Shown piece by piece: positions 10,969 through 19,628 of a stretch of 64,000 bases of DNA (the first letter of the stretch is position 1; every line of letters starts with the position of its first letter). The position numbers were made by a program, and so were the translations under genes. Source of the stretch: Castellaniella ginsengisoli (GTDB lineage Bacteria > Pseudomonadota > Gammaproteobacteria > Burkholderiales > Burkholderiaceae_B); NCBI RefSeq assembly GCF_039523235.1, contig NZ_BAAAEX010000003.1. One strand, 5' to 3'. Below the pieces are notes generated by a model that saw only the letters and a list, made by a program, of their open reading frames with translations, did not search any database and was not told where the DNA came from.

Positions 10969-10995
10969 GGTTTAACGCCCTGTTTGGCTCATACT

Positions 10996-11167
10996 CGTCA
11001 GGCACGGGGACTTCCCCAATTGCTGCATCTCTCCACCTCGCGCCTTGCAAGGCGCTCGGATTCGTCAGGCACGAGGGCCCTCCCCAATTGGGGTATCTCT
11101 CCACCTCGCGCCTTGCAAGGCGCTCGGATTCGTCAGGCACGGGGCAGTCCGCAGGGACTGCCCCGTG
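10996..11167. repeat. Tandem palindrome-rich repeat between hrcA and nadK
   Basis: Units of 67-68 bases start at 10996 and 11063, and a shortened third begins at 11131, each opening with CGTCAGGCAC. Each full unit contains the 16-base palindrome GCGCCTTGCAAGGCGC. The second also has CCCCAATTGGGG. The last copy ends in a perfect 13-base-pair hairpin (11138-11150 with 11155-11167, four-base loop). The array sits between the divergent hrcA and nadK starts. A TATAAT at 11184-11189, just past it, may be the nadK -10 box. Confidence 0.8.
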
Positions 11168-11234
11168 TCCGGACTCATCCCCCTATAATCGGATACGCCT
11201 ATTATTCCATTAATTTCCGGGAGAGCCCCCGCCC

Positions 11235-12137
11235 ATGCATTTCAAGACCGTCGCGCTGATCGGCCGCCACCAGGACAGCGGCATGGACACCCCCCTGCGC
11301 CGGCTGGGCAAGGTCCTGTCCAAGGCGGGGCGCGATGTCCTGATCGAGGCCGAAACGGGCCGCAACACCGGCGTCGACGATTTCCCGCTGGCCTCGTACG
11401 AAGACATCGGCGCGCGCGCCGATCTGGCCATCATCATGGGCGGCGATGGCACCATGCTGGCGGCGGCACGGCAACTGGCCACCTCGGGCGTGGCCATGAT
11501 CGGCATCAACCACGGCCGCCTGGGTTTCATCACCGATATCCCCCTGGGCAGCGCCGACGAGGCCATCACCCGCATCCTCAACGGCGCCTTCGTCCAGGAC
11601 GAACGCATCCTCCTCGAAGGCCGCGTGATGCGCGGCGACGAAACGATCTTCTCGGGCCTGGCGCTGAACGACGTCATCATCAACCGCGCCGGGCGCGGCG
11701 GCATGATCGAACTGCGCGTCGAATGCAACGGCGCCTTCATGCACAGCCAGCGCGCCGACGGCCTGATCATCGCCACGCCCACGGGATCGACGGCCTACGC
11801 CCTGTCGGCCGGCGGGCCGATCCTGCACCCCCAGGTCAACGCCCTGGTGCTGGTGCCCGTGGCGCCGCAAACCTTGTCGAACCGGCCCATCACCCTGCCC
11901 GACGACAGCGTGCTGAACATCACCATCAGCGCCCTGGGCCGGGTGGAATCGGGCGCCAGCATCCACTTCGACATGCAGGCCCTGTCCAACTGCCAGGAAG
12001 GCGACCGCATCGACGTGCGCCGCAGCCCGCACCGCGTCCGCTTCCTGCACCCCCAGGGCTACAGCTATTTTTCCACCCTGCGCAGCAAGCTGAACTGGAA
12101 CCGCATGCTGCACCCCTGGGACGAACCCGATCAATAG
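11235..12137 (+). CDS. nadK: NAD kinase
   Basis: NadK phosphorylates NAD to NADP in the cytoplasm. The 300 residues show IIMGGDGTMLAAARQL near residue 70 (the GGDG diphosphate motif), NHGRLGFITD near 95, the NDVIINR acidic site near 140, and TPTGSTAYALSAGGPI near 180. GGGAG precedes the ATG. It is divergent from hrcA and lies 28 bases upstream of recN, so the two probably form one operon. Confidence 0.97.
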   Translation: MHFKTVALIGRHQDSGMDTPLRRLGKVLSKAGRDVLIEAETGRNTGVDDFPLASYEDIGARADLAIIMGGDGTMLAAARQLATSGVAMIGINHGRLGFITDIPLGSADEAITRILNGAFVQDERILLEGRVMRGDETIFSGLALNDVIINRAGRGGMIELRVECNGAFMHSQRADGLIIATPTGSTAYALSAGGPILHPQVNALVLVPVAPQTLSNRPITLPDDSVLNITISALGRVESGASIHFDMQALSNCQEGDRIDVRRSPHRVRFLHPQGYSYFSTLRSKLNWNRMLHPWDEPDQ

Positions 12138-12165
12138 GGCCGCCGGCCCAACCATCACCGAGCCC

Positions 12166-13818
12166 ATGCTGCGCGCCCTGCACATCCGCGATTTCGTCAT
12201 CGTCGACCAGGCCGACATCGCCTTCGATGCCGGTTTCACCGTCTTTTCCGGCGAAACCGGGGCGGGCAAATCGATTCTGATCGATGCGCTGGCGCTGGCC
12301 CTGGGCGGCCGGGGCGACGCTGCCCTGATCCGGCAGGGCGCCCCGCGTGCCGACATCAGCGCCGTCTTCGACGCGCCCGAATCCGCCGCCGGCTGGCTGG
12401 CCGACCAGGCCCTGGAAGGCCCGGAACTGATCCTGCGCCGTGTGATCGACCCTCAGGGCCGCAGCAAAGCCTGGATCAACGGCGTGCCGGCCACGCTGGC
12501 CCAACTGCGCGACCTGGGCGCCCTGCTGGTCGACATCCACGGCCAGCACGCCCACCAAAGCCTGCTGCAGCCCGCCAGCCAGCGCGAACTGCTGGACACC
12601 CAGGGGGGGCACGCCGGGCAGGCGCGCGCGCTGCAGCAAGCCTGGGCGGACTGGCGCCAGGCGCAGGCGGCGCTGGATGCCGCCCGCACCGATGCGGCGG
12701 GCCGGGCCGCCCTGGTGGAGCGGCTGGCCGCGGACGTGGCCTGGCTGGACGAACTGGCCCCCGAGCCCGGCGAATGGCCGGACCTGTGCGCCCGCCAATC
12801 CCGCCTGGCGCATGCGCAGGCCCTGCTGGCTGGCGCCGGCCAGGCCGTCGAGGCGCTGGACGGCGAATCGGGCTCGGTGGCGCAGGCCCTGCACGTCGCC
12901 ATCCAGTCGCTGCAATCCCTGGTGCGGCACGATCCTTCGCTGGAGGAACACTGCCAGACGCTGGAATCGGCCCGCATCCTGTGCGCGGAAACCGTGTCGG
13001 GCCTGAACGCCTACGCCGACCGGCTGGAACCCGACCCGGAAGCGCTGGCCCAGGCGGATGCCCGCATGAGCCGCATGTTCGAAGCCGCCCGCCGCTTCCA
13101 CATCGAACCCGAGGCCTTGACCGAGCATCACGAGGCGCTGCAGGTTCAACTGCGCCAGGCTGAAGCCGGCCAGGATCTCGAAGCACTGGAGCACGCCTGC
13201 CAACAGGCCGAATCCCGGTACATGGATCTGGCACGCGCCTTGGGCGCTGCGCGTCGGGCCACCGCCGTTCAGCTCGCCGCGCAGGTCACGGCCGCCATGC
13301 AGACCCTGTCCATGGACGGCGGCGTCTTCGACATCGCCCTGACGGACAGCAAACCCTCGGCGCAGGGCCTGGAAACCGTCGAATTCCTGGTGGCCGGCCA
13401 TGCCGGCGTGCCGCCCCGGCCGCTGTCGCGCGTCGCCTCCGGCGGCGAACTGGCCCGCATTTCCCTGGCCCTGTCGGTCATCGCCAGCCAGGCGGCACGC
13501 GTGCCCACCCTGATCTTCGACGAAGTGGACGCCGGCATCGGCGGCGCCGTGGCCGAGGTCGTCGGCCGCCTGCTGCGCGAACTGGGCGCGCGCCATCAAG
13601 TCTTGTGCGTCACGCACCTGCCTCAGGTCGCGGCCTGCGCCGCACGCCATTTCCAAGTCAGCAAGGCCACCCGCGCAGGGCAGACGCTGTCGGCCATCCG
13701 GCCGCTGGACGAATCATCGCGCACAGAAGAAATCGCCCGCATGCTGGGCGGCCTGAAGATGACCGACGCCACGCGCACGCATGCGCGCGAAATGCTGGCC
13801 TCAGGCCAGGCGTACTGA
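12166..13818 (+). CDS. recN: DNA repair protein RecN
   Basis: RecN is an SMC-like ATPase that acts early in double-strand break repair. The 550 residues have a Walker A (GETGAGKS) near residue 26, the conserved VDIHGQHAHQSLL segment near 125, a central coiled-coil region, the signature RVASGGELARISLAL near 425, and Walker B TLIFDEVDAGIGG near 450. No LexA box is evident just upstream. It probably shares the nadK transcript. Confidence 0.96.
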   Translation: MLRALHIRDFVIVDQADIAFDAGFTVFSGETGAGKSILIDALALALGGRGDAALIRQGAPRADISAVFDAPESAAGWLADQALEGPELILRRVIDPQGRSKAWINGVPATLAQLRDLGALLVDIHGQHAHQSLLQPASQRELLDTQGGHAGQARALQQAWADWRQAQAALDAARTDAAGRAALVERLAADVAWLDELAPEPGEWPDLCARQSRLAHAQALLAGAGQAVEALDGESGSVAQALHVAIQSLQSLVRHDPSLEEHCQTLESARILCAETVSGLNAYADRLEPDPEALAQADARMSRMFEAARRFHIEPEALTEHHEALQVQLRQAEAGQDLEALEHACQQAESRYMDLARALGAARRATAVQLAAQVTAAMQTLSMDGGVFDIALTDSKPSAQGLETVEFLVAGHAGVPPRPLSRVASGGELARISLALSVIASQAARVPTLIFDEVDAGIGGAVAEVVGRLLRELGARHQVLCVTHLPQVAACAARHFQVSKATRAGQTLSAIRPLDESSRTEEIARMLGGLKMTDATRTHAREMLASGQAY

Positions 13819-13821
13819 AAT

Positions 13822-13841
13822 CCGCGCCGGGGCCGGCGCGG
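13822..13841. terminator. Perfect GC hairpin between convergent recN and fur
   Basis: CCGCGCCGG and CCGGCGCGG form a nine-base inverted repeat with a two-base spacer in the 41-base gap between the stop codons. There is no T run, so it is a possible bidirectional transcription barrier rather than a classical terminator. Confidence 0.4.
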
Positions 13842-13859
13842 CGGGCCGCACACCCGTGG

Positions 13860-14285
13860 TCAGGCTTTCTTGGCGGCCGTGCACTTGGGGCAGATGCCGT
13901 AGAGCATCATGCTGTGGCTTTCGAGCGTGAAGCCGTTGTCCTTGGCCACCTTGTGCTGGCGTTTTTCGATTTCCGCATCGGAGAATTCCACCACCCGGCC
14001 GCAGTTGGTGCAGATCAGGTGATCGTGGTGATCGCCATCGTTCAGCTCGAACACCGCCTTGCCGCCATCGAACTGGCTGCGCAGCAGGATGCCCGCCTGC
14101 TCGAACTGGGTCAGCACGCGATACACGGTGGCCAGGCCGATATCGACGTCCTCGGCGATCAAGGCGCGGTAGACGTCTTCGGCGCTGTGGTGACGGGTTT
14201 CCGCCTTGCGGAATACATCGAGAATCTTCAGGCGCGGAAAAGTCGCCTTCAGGCCCATGTTTTTGAGTTCGATCTGATCGTTCAT
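13860..14285 (-). CDS. fur: Ferric uptake regulator Fur
   Basis: Fur represses iron-acquisition genes when loaded with Fe(II). The 141 residues show the N-terminal winged helix (KATFPRLKILDVFRKAETRHHSAEDVY), the metal-binding run DHHDHLICTNCGRVVEF near residue 88, and a C-terminal CPKC pair. Length and motifs match Fur rather than Zur: the sequence DVYRALIAEDVDIGLATVYRVLTQF is typical of Fur. It is convergent with recN and divergent from bamE, an arrangement conserved in Bordetella-like genomes. Confidence 0.96.
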   Translation of the reverse strand: MNDQIELKNMGLKATFPRLKILDVFRKAETRHHSAEDVYRALIAEDVDIGLATVYRVLTQFEQAGILLRSQFDGGKAVFELNDGDHHDHLICTNCGRVVEFSDAEIEKRQHKVAKDNGFTLESHSMMLYGICPKCTAAKKA

Positions 14286-14436
14286 GAGTCAAGTATCCCG
14301 AGGAATGCCGCGGAAGGCAAGAAGGCCCAAGCCCCCCGCATCCAGCCCTGCGCATGCGCAAATCCGAATTCCCTTTATGATAGCGGTTTTAGCGGCTGCG
14401 GACTGCGCAGCCCTTGAACCGATCACGGGGGCTTTC

Positions 14437-14982
14437 GTGCACAACCGATCCAGCGCTCATTCCCACAGGCTGACTCTCTGCCTGGCCGCCAGCGTCATGG
14501 CGCTGGGCCTCGCGGGCTGCGGCTCGACCAACTGGGGTTTCCCCTATCGAGCCACCATCCAGCAAGGCAACTGGATCACCGCCGAACAAGTCGCCCGGCT
14601 CGAAACCGGGATGAGCCGCGACCAGGTGCGCTTCATCCTGGGCACGCCCACGCTGCAGGATATCTTCCACGCGGAACGCTGGGATTACCCCTACTACAAC
14701 CAGCCCGGCTACGGCGAAGACGAACTGCGCAAATTCACCGTCTGGTTCGAAAACGACCAGTTGACGCGCTGGACGGGCGATGAACAGCCCGATCGCCAGC
14801 CCTTCCAGAGGGCCGACAGCGGCAAGGAGGCCATCCAGTCGGCCGACGCCGAACGCGATGCCCAGCAAGCCGCATCCCCCGGCCTGGATACCTCCGCGTC
14901 GCCCAGCGGCCAGAGCGTCACGCCGCAAACCACCATCGAGACGGGTCCGGGCGGCACCGCCAACCAAGAGGAACAACCATAA
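14437..14982 (+). CDS. bamE: Outer membrane assembly lipoprotein BamE (SmpA/OmlA)
   Basis: BamE is a small lipoprotein of the BAM complex that inserts beta-barrel proteins. I use the GTG at 14437, which has a GGGGG ribosome-binding site and gives a lipoprotein signal ending LGLAGC, with the lipidated Cys28. The SmpA/OmlA domain follows (ITAEQVARLETGMSRDQVRFILGTP and FHAERWDYPYY, residues 45-100). The C-terminal 70 residues are Gln/Ser/Thr-rich and look disordered. The stop codon shares one base with the dapB start codon. Confidence 0.92.
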   Translation: MHNRSSAHSHRLTLCLAASVMALGLAGCGSTNWGFPYRATIQQGNWITAEQVARLETGMSRDQVRFILGTPTLQDIFHAERWDYPYYNQPGYGEDELRKFTVWFENDQLTRWTGDEQPDRQPFQRADSGKEAIQSADAERDAQQAASPGLDTSASPSGQSVTPQTTIETGPGGTANQEEQP

Positions 14983-15773
14983 TGCGCATCGCCATTGCGG
15001 GCGCCTCGGGTCGCATGGGGCGCATGCTGATCCAGGCCGTCCTGGAGTCCCAGGACCTCACCCTGGCCGTCGCGCTCGACCGTCCGGGCAACGAGGCCAT
15101 CGGCCAGGATGCCGGCGCTTTCCTCGGGGTGGACACGGGAATCCGCATCACCGACAGCCTGGGCGCCCTGGCCGGGGCCGATTGCCTGATCGACTTTACC
15201 CGCCCTGAGGGCACCCTCGCCCATCTGGAAGCCTGCGTCGCGCACGGCGTCAAATGCGTCATCGGCACCACCGGCTTCGATGCCGAGGGCAAGCAGTCCA
15301 TCCGCGCCGCCTCCCAAAAGACCGCCATCGTCTTCGCCCCCAACATGAGCGTGGGCGTGAACGCGACGCTCAAGCTGCTGGACATGGCCGCCCGGCTGTT
15401 GAACAGCGGCTACGACGTCGAAGTCTTCGAGGCTCATCACCGCAACAAGGTCGATGCGCCCTCGGGCACCGCCCTGGCCATGGGCGAGGCCGTCGCGCGC
15501 GCCTGGGGCAAACCGCTGGACGACATCGCCGACTGGGCCCGCCACGGCAATACCGGCCCGCGAGAAACCGGCCACATCGGCTTTTCCGTGATGCGCGGCG
15601 GCGACATCGTGGGCGACCACACCGTGTACTTCTGCGGCACGGGCGAGCGCATCGAGATCAGCCACCGCTCCAGCAGCCGCGCCACTTACGCCCAGGGCAG
15701 CCTGCGCGCCGCCCGCTACCTGGCGCGCCGCGAATTCGGCCTGTTCGACATGCAGGATGTGCTGGCCACCTGA
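14982..15773 (+). CDS. dapB: 4-hydroxy-tetrahydrodipicolinate reductase
   Basis: DapB performs the NAD(P)H-dependent reduction in the diaminopimelate/lysine pathway. The 263 residues start with the Rossmann motif AGASGRMGRM, carry IGTTGFDAEG near residue 95, and have the catalytic signature EAHHRNKVDAPSGTAL near 150. It overlaps bamE by one base and is followed by a hairpin terminator. Confidence 0.98.
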   Translation: MRIAIAGASGRMGRMLIQAVLESQDLTLAVALDRPGNEAIGQDAGAFLGVDTGIRITDSLGALAGADCLIDFTRPEGTLAHLEACVAHGVKCVIGTTGFDAEGKQSIRAASQKTAIVFAPNMSVGVNATLKLLDMAARLLNSGYDVEVFEAHHRNKVDAPSGTALAMGEAVARAWGKPLDDIADWARHGNTGPRETGHIGFSVMRGGDIVGDHTVYFCGTGERIEISHRSSSRATYAQGSLRAARYLARREFGLFDMQDVLAT

Positions 15774-15790
15774 AAGCCGCCCTCCTGAAC

Positions 15791-15831
15791 GACGAAGGGC
15801 CTGCGCGCGGGACGAAGACCCTTCGTCTTTT
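15791..15831 (+). terminator. Terminator after dapB
   Basis: GACGAAGGG pairs with CCCTTCGTC around a 19-base loop and is followed by TTTT. Confidence 0.75.
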
Positions 15832-15867
15832 GGGGCCGCGTGCCGGGCCGTGCGGCCCGGCTGAGCG

Positions 15868-16926
15868 TCAATCCAGGATCACAGGCTCCCGCTCCAGATC
15901 CACCCCGAATTTTTGGTGCACGTCGGCGCGCACGGCATCCGCCAGGGCCAGCACATCCGCCGCCTGCGCGCCTCCATGGTTGACCAGCACCAGCGCCTGG
16001 CGCTCGTGCATGCCCACCGGCCCCAGGCGCCGGCCTTTCCAGCCCGCCTGTTCGATCAGCCAGCCCGCCGCCAGCTTGACCCGCCCATCGGCCTGCGGAT
16101 AGGCCCGCAACGCAGGAAAGAGCCGTTCGAGATCGGCCGCCTGCGCGGCCCCGACCACCGGGTTCTTGAAGAAACTGCCCGCATTGCCCTGCACGGCCGG
16201 GTCGGGCAGCTTGCGGCGGCGGATTTCACACACCGCATCGAATATCTGGCGCGGAGACGGCTTCTTGTGGGCATCGATGCTCTCCCGCAGCCCTGGGTGG
16301 TCGCGCAGATCCGGATAATCCAGGCGCGGCGTCCAGGCCTTGGGCAACGCGAAGCGCACCCGCACGATCAGCCAGCGTCCCGCCCCATCGCGCTTGAACA
16401 GGCTGTCGCGATAGGAAAAGCCGCAGGCGGCCGGGCGCAGCGTGCATTCCCGGCCCGCCCGCAGATCCCAGGCCACCACCGAATGCAGTCGCTGATCCAG
16501 TTCGAGCCCATAGGCGCCGATGTTCTGCACCGGCGCCGCCCCCACCGTTCCGGGAATCAGCGCCAGGTTTTCCAGCCCCGGCCAGCCCTGCGCCAGGCAG
16601 TGCTCGACGAACCCATGCCAGGATTCCCCGGCGGCCGCCTCGACGATCCAATGATCGGCGGTTTCCCGCCACAAACGGATTCCGCGCAGCGCCACGCGCA
16701 GGATGCGGCGGCGCGGCCGCGCGGCGATCACCAGATTGCTGCCGCCGCCCAATATGAACAGCGGTGCGGCGGCATCCCCGCCCTTCTGCCCGGCCGCCAG
16801 GGCTGCGCACAGCGCCGGGATGGCGGCCTCGTCCTCCAGCGCGGCCACGGCCGCGCGCGCCGGCAGGCCCAGGGTGTTGCAAGCGTGCAGGTCCTGCTCG
16901 GAAAAGACGGGCGGCAAGGCGGACAT
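15868..16926 (-). CDS. murB: UDP-N-acetylmuramate dehydrogenase MurB
   Basis: MurB reduces UDP-GlcNAc-enolpyruvate to UDP-MurNAc with FAD and NADPH in peptidoglycan synthesis. The 352 residues show LGGGSNLVI near residue 65, LIPGTVGAAPVQNIGAYG near 130, SYRDSLFK around the active-site serine, and GNAGSFFKNPVV near 250. The insert and the C-terminal WLIEQAGWKG segment fit a type I enzyme. A TTG at 16941 would add five residues; the ATG at 16926 is preferred, though neither start has a strong ribosome-binding site. Confidence 0.95.
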   Translation of the reverse strand: MSALPPVFSEQDLHACNTLGLPARAAVAALEDEAAIPALCAALAAGQKGGDAAAPLFILGGGSNLVIAARPRRRILRVALRGIRLWRETADHWIVEAAAGESWHGFVEHCLAQGWPGLENLALIPGTVGAAPVQNIGAYGLELDQRLHSVVAWDLRAGRECTLRPAACGFSYRDSLFKRDGAGRWLIVRVRFALPKAWTPRLDYPDLRDHPGLRESIDAHKKPSPRQIFDAVCEIRRRKLPDPAVQGNAGSFFKNPVVGAAQAADLERLFPALRAYPQADGRVKLAAGWLIEQAGWKGRRLGPVGMHERQALVLVNHGGAQAADVLALADAVRADVHQKFGVDLEREPVILD

Positions 16927-17012
16927 GGCGTGCAGTGACAAGCGAAATGCCTGATAAGGGGAAAGGCGTAAGCATACCGCGCGAGGCCTCTTTCACACCG
17001 CCCGCAAGTGAT

Positions 17013-17041
17013 TTGACAGACTCCGATTTCGTGCCTTATAG
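17013..17041 (+). promoter_or_regulatory. Sigma-70-like promoter upstream of the tRNA-Gly promoter
   Basis: TTGACA at 17013-17018 and TTATAG at 17036-17041 are separated by 17 bases. The 12 bases GATTTGACAGAC around this -35 are repeated exactly at the tRNA promoter 119 bases downstream. No gene is visible between the two promoters. Confidence 0.55.
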
Positions 17042-17131
17042 TTCTGCCTCTTGCTTGATTGCGTGTTGGCAACAGCGGCTCTCAGTAGCGTTGCTGCCCG
17101 GTTTGAAAAATCTTGTGATTCCACAGACGAT

Positions 17132-17160
17132 TTGACAGACATGAAAATACACCCTACAAT
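17132..17160 (+). promoter_or_regulatory. Sigma-70 promoter of tRNA-Gly
   Basis: A consensus -35 TTGACA at 17132-17137 and TACAAT at 17155-17160 are separated by 17 bases. The -10 box ends 27 bases before the tRNA. Confidence 0.85.
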
Positions 17161-17187
17161 GCAGGGCTTAGCTGAATAGCTAAAAAC

Positions 17188-17263
17188 GCGGGAATAGCTC
17201 AGTTGGTAGAGCGCAACCTTGCCAAGGTTGAGGTCGCGAGTTCGAGACTCGTTTCCCGCTCCA
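17188..17263 (+). tRNA. tRNA-Gly (GCC)
   Basis: The cloverleaf is complete: acceptor GCGGGAA pairs with TTCCCGC, the D arm carries AGCTCAGTTGGTAGAGC, the anticodon stem CCTTGCCAAGG presents GCC, and the T arm contains GAGTTCGAGACTC. The CCA is encoded. It is followed by a strong terminator. Confidence 0.97.
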
Positions 17264-17270
17264 GATTCTA

Positions 17271-17305
17271 AAAAGGCCCAAACTCCGGTTTGGGCCTTTT
17301 TGCTT
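17271..17305. terminator. Strong terminator after tRNA-Gly, probably bidirectional
   Basis: AAAAGGCCCAAAC pairs with GTTTGGGCCTTTT, with T runs on both sides. On the plus strand it ends the tRNA transcript; on the minus strand it could end transcription from the hipBA remnant. Confidence 0.9.
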
Positions 17306-17398
17306 TTGGACATCCACCAACGTCCATAGATCCGACGTCTACTGACATCCTGGTCACTCCAAGGCTGAATCCACAGCCGAAAGCAGACACACATACCT

Positions 17399-18120
17399 TT
17401 ATTTTTTACCCCGTCTCCCCAACAGCTCAGACCGCCCGAACACCTCTCGTCCACTCTCGGGCTTCTCAGGCTCCGAAAACCCCGCCTGAGCAATCGCCTC
17501 GTCCAGTCCCCTGAAAGCGACCAAACTCTTCGGACTCCGCAACGAAGCCATCCCCTCATTCCAGGCATACACCATCTGCTTGGCAACGGTATGCCAGCGC
17601 GGCTCATTCCTGGCAGCCTCGATCACTTCTTGCCCAACCTCGACCGCCGATTCGCAGAGCCTATCGACCATCTCCACATACTGCTTCGGCGCAATACCCA
17701 ACCGGGCCTTGAAGCACCGCTCCAAGGTGTTCCCCACCGCCCACGTCTGCCGCCCATCAACAGGCAACCCTGGGGGACTGGCCGCATAGCGTGGATACGC
17801 CTGAGTCGTGACGAGGTCATAAACCGGCGTATAAGCGACATCTTTCAAACTGGTGTAATGCAGCGCAATGTTCTTGGCATGGCAATCGGCATTGCGCACG
17901 ACATAGTTGGTCAGCAAATGCCAGCCGAACTGCTCCGCAGGTTCTGCCGAAAGAAGGGGTGTAGATCCCGCGGCCAGCGCCACGGTTCTGCGCGCACCGG
18001 CATCGTCAGGCTGACGAAATCGGCAGGATCGGTTTCTGGCAGATAGCTCAGGACATACTCGTCACGCTCCCGATAGAGCTTGGCGACTGTCCTTGCGCAC
18101 ACACGCACATCGAGTTTCAT
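17399..18120 (-). pseudogene. hipA: HipA-family toxin kinase with an internal deletion
   Basis: HipA toxins are Ser/Thr kinases of HipBA toxin-antitoxin pairs. The N-terminal piece (start 18120, MKLDVRVCARTVAKLYRERD to DLHPFFRQNL) and the C-terminal kinase lobe (FGWHLLTNYVVRNADCHAKNIALHY, with the catalytic NxDxHxKN motif, through to 17399) are in different frames. They are joined near 17930-17945. About 170-180 residues, including the ATP-binding loop, are missing compared with the usual length of around 420. The product cannot be an active kinase. The gene overlaps hipB by four bases. Confidence 0.85.
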
Positions 18121-18380
18121 GACTCTTCACCCCGACGCTGCTCGGCCAGGATATCTTCAATCGTCCGGGCATGGCCTTGCTTAACGGGTTTGAGGTCATA
18201 GCCTGCGGCCTCCAGCAGCCGCAGCAAGACAGAGACACTCATATCGCCTTTGGCGAGCGTTTCCATACGAGCAACGGTCGTACGGGAGACCCCGGCTCGT
18301 TGAGCCAAAGCATCCTGGCTCAGGCCAGCTTCCCGGCGGATGTTACGCAGCAGATCTGCGACGTCAGCAAGTGTTGTCAC
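18117..18380 (-). CDS. hipB: HipB-like XRE-family antitoxin
   Basis: This 87-residue protein is an XRE-type DNA-binding antitoxin and autorepressor. The helix-turn-helix spans about residues 8-60 (LLRNIRREAGLSQDALAQRAGVSRTT). The tail, RTIEDILAEQRRG, resembles other HipB-like tails. The start is a GTG with CAGGAG upstream. It overlaps the start of the hipA remnant (ATGA), so it was translated together with the toxin. It looks intact while the toxin is deleted, making it an orphan antitoxin. The region 18381-18643 upstream holds no gene I can see. Confidence 0.88.
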   Translation of the reverse strand: MTTLADVADLLRNIRREAGLSQDALAQRAGVSRTTVARMETLAKGDMSVSVLLRLLEAAGYDLKPVKQGHARTIEDILAEQRRGEES

Positions 18381-18643
18381 TGTGTCTCCTGGGCATCAAA
18401 AAACCATTTTTATACTGGAAATGTAGCCCATAAGACACAAAAATACAACGGAGGTATTCGAACATCCCTGTTCAAGCTCATCCACGAAAAGCTCGCTCTC
18501 CATGTCCTGCCGCGCCCCCTTTGCTCCCGAGGAAAGACGGCAGGCGCCTTCCGCCCTTCCCATCCAGACGTCGGACGGCAGGATGCTGGAATGCGCATTG
18601 CGCATCGTCGTCGAGCCTTGAGTGTGACGGGCAGCAGACCGAG

Positions 18644-19576
18644 CTACGGCTGCGCCCTCACCAGATCGGCCAGCGCCCTGCCGATCGAAGCGATGGCCTC
18701 GTTGCGATGCGCCATCGAGGCCTCGGTCTGGGTGATGTAGACCGCCGCGATCAGCGGCGCCCGCTCCGGAGGCCAGATGATCGCCACGACGCCCCGCGTT
18801 CCATGGCCCCCCGCGCCCGTCCGGTCGCCGATGCGCCAATCGGCGGGAATCCCCGCCCGCAGCAGCGGTCCGCCCACTTCGTTGTCCACGAGCCAGGCCG
18901 TCAATGCCTGTTGCGCGGACGGCGACAGCGCATCGCCCAGCAGCAATGCCTGCAATGAATTCACCATGGCCGCCGGCGTGGTGGTATCCCGCTCATCGCC
19001 GGGGGCGGCTTCGTTGAGTTCGGTTTCCCAGCGGTCCAGCCGCGTCACCGGATCGCCGATAGAGCGCAGGAACGCCGTGACTGAGGCTGGCCCGCCGAGC
19101 GCCTCCAGCACTTTGTTCGCGGCCGTGTTGTCGCTGGTCCGCAGAGTCGCCGCGCACAGCGCATCCAGGGTGACTTCCTGGCCCACCCAGCCCTTGGCGA
19201 CCGGCGAATAAGTGACCAGATCCGAACGGGCGATCGGGACTCGCCGGTTCCTGTCTTCACCGCCGGCATCGCTGCGTGCCAGCAATGCGCCGCATGCCAG
19301 CACCTTGAACGTACTGGCCATGGGGAACCGCTCACGGGCGCGGTACGACCAGCGCTCACCGCTGCCGGTATCCAGGACTGCCAGGCCGACCCGGGCGCCG
19401 AGCCGCTTCTCGGCCTGCCGGGCCGCATCGGCCACCGGATTTTCCGCAGCGGCGGCCGGCAGTGCTTGAACGACGCACAGCGCCAGGAACAGCGCCGTCA
19501 GGCAATGACCCGTTCTGCGCCCTGCCTGCTGCCGTGCCATGCCGCCCGATACGAAAACCCAGGACAAAAACGCCAT
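18644..19576 (-). CDS. Class A beta-lactamase, RTG (carbenicillinase-like) type
   Basis: This is a periplasmic serine beta-lactamase. From the ATG at 19576, which has AAGGAG six bases upstream, it has 310 residues with a signal peptide ending around ALPAAAA. Class A motifs are all present: STFK at 88-91, SDN at 148-150, and ETELN at 184-188. At the KTG position it reads RTG (252-254), the arginine variant of carbenicillin-hydrolysing enzymes such as the CARB/PSE and RTG groups. A carbenicillinase-like spectrum follows by analogy and is not shown by sequence alone. It lies 82 bases downstream of the VOC gene on the same strand, so it may share the gst-VOC transcript. Confidence 0.9.
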   Translation of the reverse strand: MAFLSWVFVSGGMARQQAGRRTGHCLTALFLALCVVQALPAAAAENPVADAARQAEKRLGARVGLAVLDTGSGERWSYRARERFPMASTFKVLACGALLARSDAGGEDRNRRVPIARSDLVTYSPVAKGWVGQEVTLDALCAATLRTSDNTAANKVLEALGGPASVTAFLRSIGDPVTRLDRWETELNEAAPGDERDTTTPAAMVNSLQALLLGDALSPSAQQALTAWLVDNEVGGPLLRAGIPADWRIGDRTGAGGHGTRGVVAIIWPPERAPLIAAVYITQTEASMAHRNEAIASIGRALADLVRAQP

Positions 19577-19628
19577 CAAACACTCCTTCAGCATCCACTG
19601 CATTTTATCTGCACAGGATGGTAGCGTC

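Noticed and set aside
10996..11167. A possible CRISPR array
   Set aside because: Only two full units, directly adjacent, with no unique spacers and no cas genes.
16993..17607. A 204-codon minus-strand frame across the tRNA-Gly gene
   Set aside because: It reads through the antisense of the tRNA, giving the familiar artefact NESRTRDLNLG, and also crosses the terminator and hipA remnant.
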